Shown piece by piece: positions 1 through 11,344 of a stretch of 64,000 nucleotides of DNA. Position numbers and translations under genes: made by a program. Location: positions 62,001-126,000 of the forward strand of contig WNNJ02000930.1 in NCBI GenBank assembly GCA_012934845.2, written 5' to 3'. The DNA comes from Pomphorhynchus laevis. Lineage: Eukaryota > Acanthocephala > Palaeacanthocephala > Echinorhynchida > Pomphorhynchidae. The notes beneath the pieces are model-generated. The model did no database searches. It saw only the letters and a program-made list of their open reading frames with translations, and had not been told where the DNA came from. Numbering within the stretch: the stretch's first letter is position 1; the number at the start of each line of letters is the position of its first letter.

Positions 1-799
1 TGCGGGAAATTTGTAAGGCCGCATACCCCACAAGACTTCTCCTTAACACATCCAGATCCCCAGTAACCCCATTCGTGGCAAGTATTGCAGTGCGGGTAAG
101 TTAGCTCGTCGGTGCTTATGTGTTTAAACAATAAATTATGTCCCAAAAATTGGTTACATACGGCTGTTGTTAGGATCTCAGCATTATCAATGGAAGAGGA
201 CGCAAAAGCTATCTGGAGAGGAAATCCGTTCTTCCCAGTCACGTACCGGAAGTTTGTTAGTCTAAATAGTCTCTTTAAAGACTCTTTTATCCTTCTCATC
301 CAGGAGGGGAGGAAGATTCGAAATTTTGATGAAAGCTTGAATAGGTTTAAATTCTATTGTCCCAACATCCATTAATTCGTCGTGGAAAAGAGTTACATAC
401 TCCTTCGCAATGTCCCAAGAAACGAAGGAGATCTTGATTTCAGCTTCAAAGTAGCGTAGTAAGTGGAATTGAACTCTATTATTATATTTTTCTGTAAACT
501 TCCGCAAGAATATGTTAAATAGCTTATGGCGCTCTATTGGCGCTAATAGCTTAATAACCGCCAGATCTTTTAATTTGGGATTGGGGGAAGTTCCCCAATT
601 ACCTCTTTTACGGTAGATGAAGTTCGGACACTTCCTGGACCACGCCGGATGGGCTCCTCCACGATTTGAACAAACCACATACCTCATTTGATATTTTAGA
701 TGAAGTTACCTGCATTTTGTTTGAGTTTATACGGTATTCTCCGATTACTGTTGCAATTGTAGAATCTTTTGATCCTCCAATAACACGCAATTTGCTCAT
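1..799 (-). mobile_element. JL LINE copy A, ORF1 region (runs off window)
   Basis: This is the 5' part of a Jockey-superclade LINE read leftward. An ORF1 start lies at 799 (MSKLRVIGG...), followed by the conserved ORF1 core (KLKDLAVIKLLAPIERHKL) at about 550-300. A CCHC zinc knuckle (C-x2-C-x4, then a Tyr where other copies have His) is at about 20-110. A short piece encoding the second knuckle (GGAHPAWSRKCPNF) sits out of order at 608-687, upstream of the core, so the copy is rearranged. The frame is broken in several places. The family's ORF1 is an RNA-binding gag-like protein. ORF2 would lie left of the window. Confidence 0.75.
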
Positions 800-974
800 G
801 GAATTGTAACTTACTTGTGCTTTTTTTATCACAGTGCCACTGCTTTTTGAGAACCGAAATAAAATGATAAAATCGTTAAATGATAAAATCGTAATGTGAC
901 GACTTGAATGAGCGCCTTTTAGCTTTGATGTAATTTATAGCGCAAGTGATAAAAATATTGTCGTTACGAAAAAA

Positions 975-2650
975 ATGTGCAGCATTACAACGTCGGGGCT
1001 ATTAAAGGAAAGCAAAATAATGCTCAATTCTCCAGCAAATGCAGAAAAGACGGTATGCTTTTTAACTTCTAATTTCATTCCTGAGGAGAAACTTGCCCCG
1101 GTACCAAAATTAGTTAACTTAGTGGTTATTAAACTACTGGAGCCTCTGGAAAGGCAGAGTTTATTTAACACCTTTCTAAGGGATTTTACTGACCAGTTCA
1201 AAAAAAGAATTCTCTTCAACTGTGTTATATACTATGAGTATGAAATAAAAATATCTTTTGCCGCGTTATATCTGGCCAAGAGTTATATCAAATATTTTAA
1301 TGGCACGCATGCGAAAATTGCAGCTATTTCGTCTAAGCCGATCCTGGTAACGTTAAAAATTAACAATATGTCAACATTCCTCTCCGACGAAGATGTATCG
1401 ATGTTAGAAGAATAATTCAATATTTCTAGCGTTCGGTTTCTTATCGAAAAAAAGATTCCCATTCCGGTGGCCTTCTGCAATGCACCAGTGGACTTGACAC
1501 AAAAACTGTCGATCTCGACTTCAAACCCCTTCATAGGGTACAACCTAAATTTTACATTAATTGAGACCGACTCTCTAACCTACCCCACTGTAATAGGTGT
1601 CACCAGTGGGGTCATTGGGTGTCGGGCTGTTTCCTACCTCAGAAGCGGAAGGTGTGTGACTTCTACTATTCATTCTGGAAGATGTATTGATAAATCACAT
1701 TGCTCTAATTGCGGAGGGGGAAACACCCCGTCTGGTCAAAAAGATGTACAAATTTTAAAGAATATCAAAAAAGGCATAGGTGTCTTAAACCTAGACCAAC
1801 GACTTTTGTGGATGCTGTCTCGGCCGTCAAAGAAGACAGGCTGTCTGATGGAGAATCCTCAAACTCATAGAAGGGAAAAATTAGGCCTTGATGGTACACT
1901 TTCAGAACTTGATAAAGAATATGATAAATCAACTGACAGACTCCTTCCGTTCACCCCCGACAGGGAAGGTTAATAATTTAAAGAAGGCTCCCAAATCAAA
2001 ACAACGAACAGGTTCTTCTCAGAATGTAGCCTCTATGAAAGTTAGTATGTAAGAACTTAATCTAGGATTTAGCAAATGCCGATTAAAATAAAGATAACGC
2101 CCGTGGACAAATGTCTTCAAATTTAGGAAGAGAAGGTAGAAATGGAGACCTTTTCGCCTCTGGTTCTGCACTCTCCTCCATTTTGCAGCCTCAATCACTA
2201 TCCATCTAGACGAGTCGAGTAAAATATCTGTGGTTCACCGTTTTGGTGAATAAGTTAGAGAAAACCGACCAGGATAGACTTAAACGTATTCTGAAGTGAG
2301 CTAGGTGGACTCTGATACGGGCCTAACATATGTCATTGTATGTGAAAACTCAAGTACGCATTTGGGTTACTTGGGCTATTTCGAGATTAGTCTTCTTTTC
2401 CAGAGGACTTCTCCCTGAGCAAAGACTAAGGTTTCTCAAGCTCCTTATATCGAGATTATTGACCAAAGTCCGCATTGACTGGACTCTCAGGGGGTGAGAT
2501 ACCCCGAATAATTTAATCGAAAGGCGGCGCAGTGTTGCGGCCAAAGATGGCTCAGATTCCTCTGAATCTGAAATTTGAGCCCTGAGTGTTGTAGTCTTGT
2601 TTTCTTTCTTATCTATTGCTATTGTTAATAAAATCTCTATTTATTTAATA
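975..2650 (+). mobile_element. JL LINE copy B, ORF1 plus 3' end, ORF2 mostly deleted
   Basis: The element starts with ORF1 at ATG 975. The core PKLVNLVVIKLLEPLER is at 1105-1160 and the family's C-terminal motif appears near 2090-2110. From about 2110 the sequence jumps directly to the very end of the reverse-transcriptase ORF (TWAISRLVFFSRG at 2368-2410) and then the 3' UTR, so the endonuclease and most of the RT are missing. The tail near 2610-2650 is AT-rich. ORF1 is broken by at least one stop near 1413 and one frame change. It is a dead, internally deleted copy. Confidence 0.8.
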
Positions 2651-2689
2651 TTGTTGTGGATGCTATGTCACGTTGTGCTGCCATTGGAG

Positions 2690-3730
2690 CTACTGAGCTC
2701 GAAAAATGGATGATTTAATGTGTAATCCAAGAGAGACAAATATGTCTTACATTATGTTTGCATAGCACATCTTCCGTATTCCGGAAGATGCTTCGATTTG
2801 TGTAATCGAAGCGTCGGAGAAAATGGCAAATTTTGCACGTTTATAAAACCTCGATGTTTCTCTAGACCTGGTCTTACAATAATAAAGGCTACTAAGCCTT
2901 TTGAATGTTTGAATATAGACTACAAAGGTCCAATCCTATCGGCTACAATAAATTACTATATCCTCATTGTTGTCAACGAATACTTCAGGTTCATAAGGCT
3001 TAAATTTTCGTCTCCAGATTGCACATCCAGAGTGATACTAAAACATTTACACAATCTCTTTAATTTATTTTGCAACTCCTTATCGGATCATGGTACTACT
3101 TTTGTCAAATGAATTTCAATTTTTTTGACAGTAAACAAAATTGTTGCTAGTCGTTCCACCCATTACCATCATGAAGACTGAACGGCCAGGCTGAACGGTA
3201 TAACGGAGTGCTATGGACTTCGATTTGTGGCGCATTATCATTTGAAAATTACGCATTTCTAAGTGAGACAGTCCGTTATCCCGCACTGCACTGTATTTGT
3301 TCCTTGTTTTGTACGGCAACCGGATGCTTACCACACGAGCGTTTATTTAGTTATAAATGTCTATGGTTATCAAGTCTAAACGAAGTACTGCTTAAGAGAG
3401 AATGTACACAGGTACGACGATAAGGTGGAAGTTTTTAATATACCAGAAACTAATAATCAGCTACCGTTAAAACTAAAGACTGAGAAAGCTAACTGTTTCG
3501 ACCAGTAAATTAGATCCATTTGAATTGAATTGCAATCCATGTAATGATAATTATTCTAGAATTGATGATGAGTGCACTGTAGTAAGTAAAGGAAAAGGCG
3601 AAAGAGATGGATCAGAACATGACTGACTACCATAGTTCACTGAACGATAATCAAGAGATCGACGATATAATTGATAATGAGCGTTGCAAGATGCCTCCTA
3701 AAACATTTAAAATAAACTAAGCACAAACAT
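2690..3730 (+). mobile_element. Ty3/Gypsy-type LTR retrotransposon fossil (integrase part)
   Basis: A broken remnant of a Ty3/Gypsy-family pol gene. What can be recognised is the integrase: a zinc-binding-like N-terminal stretch, the start of the catalytic core (FECLNIDYKGP near 2898-2932, typical of Gypsy integrases) and a later integrase portion near 3180-3430. No long terminal repeats, gag, protease or reverse transcriptase were found beside it. It carries several breaks and looks old. It has nothing to do with the neighbouring LINE copy except proximity. Confidence 0.7.
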
Positions 3731-4456
3731 AAAGTTTATCAATACCAAGAAAAAATATAAATATGCCTTCGAAGTATAAAGACTATTGCATGGAGTGAAT
3801 TTCGTAATGTTGCATATTGATTATTAACAATATTCTTTTATTAACTTTTTATTTTGAATGATTGTAGATTGTTTATAAGAACCTAGTATCCTCTTTGCAC
3901 TTGGTTTTTGCTCACTGCAGATGTACTCTTGATTCAATTAATATCCCTGATCTATTGGCACATTTCACTAATGTTTAATATATGATCATGCTATTTATGA
4001 TCACTTCTTCGATACACTTACTTTTAATCTTCCACGCTCCATATATATCCCTAATCCCATCTTTGTCATAAGTTACAACTTTATGTATTCTACACTTATA
4101 TTATTTCATTCCTTGCCAACGCATGATATAGTTCGTTATCTACTGACGAAATATCGCATTTGTATAATTCTAAAATTTTCGTTCATTTTAAACCGTATTT
4201 TGACTTTTAAATTACATTTCATTAAAGTTAGCATTTATTGGCAGGCTAACTTTAAAGCGTCTTTAGATGTATCACTTACTGCTTATACCTTCTTTTTTAG
4301 TATTTATGAAATTTTGTATTTTGTCTAATATTCTATATATGTTATTTCATATTTTGAGCAAATATAGCTAGCTGTTAAAAACGTTATGTACAATCATAAA
4401 ATATTTATAAAATATATATTTGTTAAAACATTCTTCTTAGTGTAATGGTTTCATGA
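3731..4456. other. AT-rich intergenic stretch
   Basis: No gene, repeat or RNA was recognised here. It lies downstream of the leftward LicD-like gene and would hold its 3' UTR. Short open frames in it are AT-rich noise. Confidence 0.5.
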
Positions 4457-5368
4457 CTAGCAGTTATGTCCGTATTTTTGTCTGCATGTTCTAAGAATAT
4501 TCCAACTTTTCCCGTATCGGTATTTAACGTAATCGAGGGAATATGCCGGAATTCTTACGAGTACCTGCTCAAACAAAGCTTGCTTTGTTGGAAAAAATAA
4601 TGATGATTTGTATTTTTTTCCTGAAGTATCTTTTACAATCACAAATCCGTCTTTTATAATATACCAAAACAGATCAACTGTTTTCAGATTTTTCTTACTA
4701 AGCTCGACATGCGTTTGCATTTTATTTCCACTTACATTGTGAACGTGATGTCCGTTTTTTTTAAGAATCGGAACAATTTCATCGTTGAATATTTGTCTTT
4801 TCTCTAAGGGCACAATAATATCTATGTCATCGTCATACGGGATCATTTGACAGTGATGACGGACTAATCCCAACACGGATCCTGCTGACAGCGAGTAGTT
4901 GAAATCGTAGGTTTCTAAAAGCGTAATCATCTCCTTAAACATTAGAATAGTATTCCTTCGACAACACGGTGGAAAGTTAAATGTTTTGTTATGAATCTCG
5001 TTAAAATGTGCTTGCTCTAAGCATTTAGTTGTAAAGCTACAACCCTGATTGATTTCATGGCCGTTTTTGAATTTTATTAGTTTTATAATACTTGAATTCT
5101 TCATAATTTCCAAGTCGTCAATCAGGTGACTTTGATAAAATTGGGAAATGGAAAAATTGCAGTAGGCCGTGTAGTTTTCAAATACAAATGTGCAACTTAG
5201 TTTACGGCTTACTGCTTTATTTATTAATATATGTTGTTCCGTGAAATCAAAACTTTTCCATCTTATTACAGTTACAAATGCAAAGAATATGGATAACGCT
5301 ATGATTATTAATGTTAGTTTAGCTGAAAATCTATTTTGTAAAATTCGCATTTTCCTTGAATTTAGCAT
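4457..5368 (-). CDS. LicD/fukutin-family type II membrane protein (putative phospho-sugar transferase)
   Basis: A 303-residue single-exon protein. Residues about 17-36 (LTLIIIALSIFFAFVTVI) form one signal-anchor helix after a short basic tail, so the catalytic part should face the Golgi or ER lumen. Several N-glycosylation sequons follow (NYT, NFS, NKT). The LicD signature lies in the middle: GSVLGLVRH, then IPYDDDIDI, where the Asp cluster binds metal and nucleotide in this family. A Cys-Cys pair (PPCCRRN) precedes it. The length suits the short fukutin/FKRP-like proteins of invertebrates, whose relatives transfer ribitol-phosphate or phosphocholine. The substrate here is unknown. I chose the first of two nearby Met codons. 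The frame is clean, unlike the surrounding elements, so it is probably a living host gene. Confidence 0.85.
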   Translation of the reverse strand: MLNSRKMRILQNRFSAKLTLIIIALSIFFAFVTVIRWKSFDFTEQHILINKAVSRKLSCTFVFENYTAYCNFSISQFYQSHLIDDLEIMKNSSIIKLIKFKNGHEINQGCSFTTKCLEQAHFNEIHNKTFNFPPCCRRNTILMFKEMITLLETYDFNYSLSAGSVLGLVRHHCQMIPYDDDIDIIVPLEKRQIFNDEIVPILKKNGHHVHNVSGNKMQTHVELSKKNLKTVDLFWYIIKDGFVIVKDTSGKKYKSSLFFPTKQALFEQVLVRIPAYSLDYVKYRYGKSWNILRTCRQKYGHNC

Positions 5369-6145
5369 AGCTAGATATTGTATGTCGTAAGCTTAACTTC
5401 TTAAATTTTGTTATAGTCTAAATATAACTTACTCATTTACATCAATAAACAAAATATTTTTAATTGGATTTTTACATAAAAACAGATTTGCTTATCTTGT
5501 GAATTGCAAAATAAATTATTTTCGAAACTATAAATGATAAACATCTCGTGTATTTAATTTCTTTTACAATTTTTCAAATGTGACACGATTTCTTTCAAAT
5601 TAGTTGACTGTAGACATTTTAATTCAATTTTTTGGTGATATTAATTTGATTAATATATTGTACTAGAATAAATCGTATCACCGTTACGGCCTTAAACAGG
5701 ACAGCCCCCTGCTTAAGAGGAGCTGCCTTTCTCAGTAAAGATTATTTATTAAATATAAAATAAATAAAATTATATATAAACGTAACATAGTTATAATAAA
5801 AAATAGCCGAAAGAGATTTTAAAACAATTGAAAGCTCAAATACTACAAATTAATGCAGCTTTAACTATTATATAAATTATCTATTTAGATAATATTTATG
5901 AAAATTAAAATAAATATTGTAATTATAAATATTGATAAATAAATATATTATAAAATTGATATTATAAAATTGTAATTGAAATGATACAATTGAATTATTG
6001 AATAATTGAAATTACAATTACAAACTCCATAGAATAATTTGTATTACAATTACAAACTCCATAATTATATCAACTTAATATTATGAAGCAAACTATGCAA
6101 TCCTAAATCGCAAGCCATCATATCAGAACCATCAATCGCAAGCCA
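5369..6145. other. AT-rich upstream region of the LicD-like gene
   Basis: This is the 5' flank of the leftward LicD-like gene and would contain its promoter. A short less AT-rich stretch at 5685-5745 has weak inverted repeats around a CTTAAG core. From 5830 to 6070 it is mostly A/T with near-repeats. Nothing else was recognised. Confidence 0.5.
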
Positions 6146-6149
6146 AACG

Positions 6150-6332
6150 CCTTTATTCACAATGTCACACATGCAACCGAAATGATCAGTGGGTACTTTA
6201 TTCGACTGATGAGTGTTGCCGGGTACTCATTATTTCGATGCTAAAGCGATCGTCTAGAAGTGACATGGTGACTGAAAGTGGTGAATCGAAGTCCAGTCTA
6301 TCAAGCAACACCATTATAATATATATTTGTAA
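6150..6332 (-). repeat. Inverted partial satellite unit at the array's left end
   Basis: Read on the minus strand, this matches the first ~180 bp of the satellite monomer (from the AATGGTGTTGCTTGATAGAC part through the TCACACAATGT-like end). It has the longer 380-type spacing, with the segment containing GCATCGAAAT present in altered form. It faces the tandem array head-to-head across a ~35-bp AT-rich spacer, so the array begins with a large palindrome. Confidence 0.85.
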
Positions 6333-6368
6333 ATTAGAGATGTAAATTATACCTCATCATATATATAT

Positions 6369-9300
6369 ACTAAATGGTGTTGCGTGATAGACTGGACTTC
6401 GCGACATTCAGTCACCGTGTCACTTCTATACGACCAATGAGTACCCGGCAACACTCATCAGTGGAATAAAGTACTCACTGGCCGTTTCGGTTGCTTGTGT
6501 GACATTGTGAATAAAGACCTTACCGACACTTTGCTTAATTGCCTGAGGCTTACGCTCTTAACCAGATCGAATTGCTGTGCGGACCATCCTTAAACACTAG
6601 GTAAAGGTTGTTGCTGAATTGTCGCTGCACTCGTTGGATCCTTAATGGATACGGCAGGTATATTAGTATTTCACAAATGTGCTAAGTATACAACGTTCCA
6701 GGATTTCTTACGAAATACGGCATTTATACTAAATGGTGTTGCTTGATATACTGGACTTCGATTCACGACTTTCAGTCACCATGTCACTTCTATACGACCA
6801 ATGAGTACCCGGCAACACTCATCAGTGGAATAAAGTACTCACTGGCCGTTTCGGTTGCTTGTGTGACATTGTGAATAAAGACCTTACCGACACTTTGCTT
6901 AATTGCCTGAGGCTTACGCTCTTAACCAGATCGAATTGCTGTGCGGACCATCCTTAAACACTAGGTAAAGGTTGTTGCTGAATTGTCGCTGCACTCGTTG
7001 GATCCTTAATGGATACGGCAGGTATATTAGTATTTCACAAATGTGCTAAGTATACAACGTTCCAGGATTTCTTACGAAATACGGCATTTATACTAAATGG
7101 TGTTGCTTGATATACTGGACTTCGATTCACGACTTTCAGTCACCATGTCACTTCTATACGACCAATGAGTACCCGGCAACACTCATCAGTGGAATAAAGT
7201 ACTCACTGGCCGTTTCGGTTGCTTGTGTGACATTGTGAATAAAGACCTTACCGACACTTTGCTTAATTGCCTGAGGCTTACGCTCTTAACCAGATCGAAT
7301 TGCTGTGCGGACCATCCTTAAACACTAGGTAAAGGTTGTTGCTGAATTGTCGCTGCACTCGTTGGATCCTTAATGGATACGGCAGGTATATTAGTATTTC
7401 ACAAATGTGCTAAGTATACAACGTTCCAGGATTTCTTACGAAATACGGCATTTATACTAAATGGTGTTGCTTGATATACTGGACTTCGATTCACGACTTT
7501 CAGTCACCATGTCACTTCTATACGACCAATGAGTACCCGGCAACACTCATCAGTGGAATAAAGTACTCACTGGCCGTTTCGGTTGCTTGTGTGACATTGT
7601 GAATAAAGACCTTACCGACACTTTGCTTAATTGCCTGAGGCTTACGCTCTTAACCAGATCGAATTGCTGTGCGGACCATCCTTAAACACTAGGTAAAGGT
7701 TGTTGCTGAATTGTCGCTGCACTCGTTGGATCCTTAATGGATACGGCAGGTATATTAGTATTTCACAAATGTGCTAAGTATACAACGTTCCAGGATTTCT
7801 TACGAAATACGGCATTTATACTAAATGGTGTTGCTTGATATACTGGACTTCGATTCACGACTTTCAGTCACCATGTCACTTCTATACGACCAATGAGTAC
7901 CCGGCAACACTCATCAGTGGAATAAAGTACTCACTGGCCGTTTCGGTTGCTTGTGTGACATTGTGAATAAAGACCTTACCGACACTTTGCTTAATTGCCT
8001 GAGGCTTACGCTCTTAACCAGATCGAATTGCTGTGCGGACCATCCTTAAACACTAGGTAAAGGTTGTTGCTGAATTGTCGCTGCACTCGTTGGATCCTTA
8101 ATGGATACGGCAGGTATATTAGTATTTCACAAATGTGCTAAGTATACAACGTTCCAGGATTTCTTACGAAATACGGCATTTATACTAAATGGTGTTGCTT
8201 GATATACTGGACTTCGATTCACGACTTTCAGTCACAATGTCACTTCTATACGACCAATGAGTACCCGGCAACACTCATCAGTGGAATAAAGTACTCACTG
8301 GCCGTTTCGGTTGCTTGTGTGACATTATGAATAAAGACCTTACCGACACTTTGCTTAACTGTCTGAGGCTTACGCTCTTAACCAGATCGAATTGCTGTGC
8401 GGACCATCCTTAAACACTAGGTAAAGGTTGTTGCTGAATTGTCGCTGCACTCGTTGGATCCTTAATGGATACGGCAGGTATATTAGTATTTCACAAATGT
8501 GCTAAGTATACAACGGTCCAGGATTTCTTACGAAATACGGCATTTATACTAAATGGTGTTGCTTGATAGACTGGACTTCGATTCACGACTTTCAGTCACC
8601 ATGTCACTTCTATACGACCAATGAGTACCCGGCAACACTCATCAGTGGAATAAAGTACTCACTGGCCGTTTCGGTTGCTTGTGTGACATTATGAATAAAG
8701 ACCTTACCGACACTTTGCTTAACTGTCTGAGGCTTACGCTCTTAACCAGATCGAATTGCTGTGCGGACCATCCTTAAACACTAGGTAAAGGTTGTTGCTG
8801 AATTGTCGCTGCACTCGTTGGATCCTTAATGGATACGGCAGGTATATTAGTATTTCACAAATGTGCTAAGTATACAACGTTCCAGGATTTCTTACGAAAT
8901 ACGGCATTTATACTAAATGGTGTTGCTTGATATACTGGACTTCGATTTACGACTTTCAGTCACCATGTCACTTCTAGACGACCTCTTCAGCATCGAAATG
9001 ATGAGTACCCGGCAACACTCATCAGTAGAATGAGATACACACTGGTCGTTTCGGTTGCCTGTGTGACATTGTGAATAAAGGCGTTTCCGACACTTTGCTT
9101 AATTGTCTGAGGCTTACGCTCTTAACCAGATCGAATTCCTGTGCGGACCATTCTTAAACACAAGGCAGAGGTTGTTGCTGACTTGTCGCTGCACTCGTTG
9201 GATCTTAAATAGATACGGCAGATATAATAGTAGTGCACGGATGTGCTGAGTAGACAACGGTCCAGGATTTCTTACGAAATACGGCATTTATACTAAATGA

Positions 9301-10536
9301 TGTTGCTTCATAGACTGGACTTCGATTCACGACTTTCAGTCACCATGTCACTTCTAGACGACCACTTCAGCATCGAAATGATGAGTACCCGGCAACACTC
9401 ATCAGTAGAATGAGGTACACACTGGTCGTTTCGGTTGCTTGTGTGACATTATGAATAAAGACCTTACCGACACTTTGCTTAATTGCCTGAGGCTTACGCT
9501 CTTAACCAGATCGAATTGCTGTGCGTACCATCCTTAAACACTAGGTAAAGGTTGTTGCTGAATTGTCGCTGCACTCGTTGGATCCTTAATGGATACGGCA
9601 GGTATATTAGTATTTCACAAATGTGCTGAGTATATAACGGTCCAGGATTTCTTACGAAATACGGCATTTATACTAAATGGTGTTGCTTGATATACTGGAC
9701 TTCGATTCACGACTTTCAGTCACCATGTCACTTCTAGACGACCTCTTCAGCATCGAAATGATGAGTACCCGGCAACACTCATCAGTAGAATGAGATACAC
9801 ACTGGTCGTTTCGGTTGCCTGTGTGACATTGTGAATAAAGGCGTTTCCGACACTTTGCTTAATTGTCTGAGGCTTACGCTCTTAACCAGATCGAATTCCT
9901 GTGCGGACCATTCTTAAACACAAGGCAGAGGTTGTTGCTGACTTGTCGCTGCACTCGTTGGATCTTAAATAGATACGGCAGATATAATAGTAGTGCACGG
10001 ATGTGCTGAGTAGACAACGGTCCAGGATTTCTTACGAAATACGGCATTTATACTAAATGATGTTGCTTCATAGACTGGACTTCGATTCACGACTTTCAGT
10101 CACCATGTCACTTCTAGACGACCACTTCAGCATCGAAATGATGAGTACCCGGCAACACTCATCAGTAGAATGAGGTACACACTGGTCGTTTCGGTTGCTT
10201 GTGTGACATTATTAATAAAGACCTTACCGACACTTTGCTTAATTGCCTGAGGCTTACGCTCTTAACCAGATCGAATTGCTGTGCGGACCATCCTTAAACA
10301 CTAGGTAAAGGTTGTTGCTGAATTGTCGCTGCACTCGTTGGATCCTTAATGGATACGGCAGGTATATTAGTATTTCACAAATGTGCTGAGTATATAACGG
10401 TCCAGGATTTCTTACGAAATACGGCATTTATACTAAATGGTGTTGCTTGATATACTGGACTTCGATTCACGACTTTCAGTCACCATGTCACTTCTATACG
10501 ACCAATGAGTACCCGACAACACTCATCAGTAGAATG
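6369..10536 (+). repeat. Satellite DNA array, 364-bp and 380-bp monomers
   Basis: Tandem array with unit starts (ACTAAATGG/A) at 6369, 6728, 7092, 7456, 7820, 8184, 8548, 8912, 9292, 9672, 10052 and 10432. The first unit is divergent (359 bp). The next six are 364 bp and almost identical. The next four are 380 bp. The last is a fragment of about 105 bp. The 380-bp form has 16 extra bases between GACGACC and ATGAGTACCC. Units at 8912 and 9672 match each other better than their neighbours, and so do 9292 and 10052, which gives a 760-bp higher-order dimer. No unit has a long open frame. The near identity of the 364-bp units points to recent amplification. Confidence 0.97.
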
Positions 10537-11344
10537 AAAGAAATCAAGTCCTGCTTCCCGAAATGTGCCATATTAAATATATATTTTCAAAATCGGAATT
10601 AACAAATTCTTTCATCGCCGCTTTGAATCTTTAACGGATTTGCGAACAAACAAAATGACGTATTCAAATTTTTTTAACTTTAAAGGATATGTAAAAGCTT
10701 ATTTTGAAAACACATATATCCCTTTTAATATCCAAAAATATCATTTACTTCTTTATAGGATCTCAGATCAATCAGGTCTTAATTATCAATATGCACCAAG
10801 GTTTTTTTACAAATATATGTCTAAATTTTTTAGTCTTAAGGTGTTCCATGCATTTAGCAAATATAGAACATAGGCATGACCATGCGCGCGACATTTATTA
10901 GTCAATTCGTAAAAACTGATTTTAAATTTCAATTTTTATTTTTAACTTTATATATTACTACAAAGATATTAATATTAATTATTAAGATTTAATGTATAAA
11001 TTAGTGTAAATTATTATATAATTTATAATATACTATAAATTATAATATATTTTAATTTAATACAAAACTGACTAGACGCAATCCGCTGGCATGGCTACCA
11101 ACATGCACGCGCTGTTTTAATTATAATTATTTATTATTTGATCATTAATTATTTAATTTTTTAATTTTTATTTATCCTTATTTTAAATTTTTTAATGATA
11201 TAAAATACTCAAGTAGCTGATCTGATTTAAATCAGAAGCTTATACAATCAATAAAATATATATAATTATTAATATGTAATTTTATAATATATAATTATTA
11301 ATATGTTATAAATTAATATTATAAATTATAATTATAATTATATT
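10537..11344. other. AT-rich stretch between satellite and Penelope fragments
   Basis: No gene recognised. A motif TTTATTAGTCAATT followed by a TAAAA..TGATTTT-like run at about 10893-10925 recurs at 12826-12866 (minus) and 48866-48898. A GC-richer patch lies at 11075-11115. The rest is A/T runs and short near-repeats of ATAATTATTAATATG type. Confidence 0.5.

Noticed and set aside
3208-3423. Independent gene on either strand
   Set aside because: These short frames lie within the Gypsy-type integrase fossil and are explained by it.
4457-5368. LicD-like gene as a bacterial transfer
   Set aside because: It has a eukaryotic type II anchor, host-like base composition and no bacterial neighbours. 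The fukutin branch of the family is animal.
6369-10536. CRISPR-like or tandem gene array
   Set aside because: The repeats are head-to-tail 364/380-bp monomers without spacers or open frames. They are satellite DNA.
10640-10901. Small plus-strand proteins after the satellite
   Set aside because: AT-rich, Phe/Tyr/Lys-rich composition typical of random frames. No start context or family resemblance.
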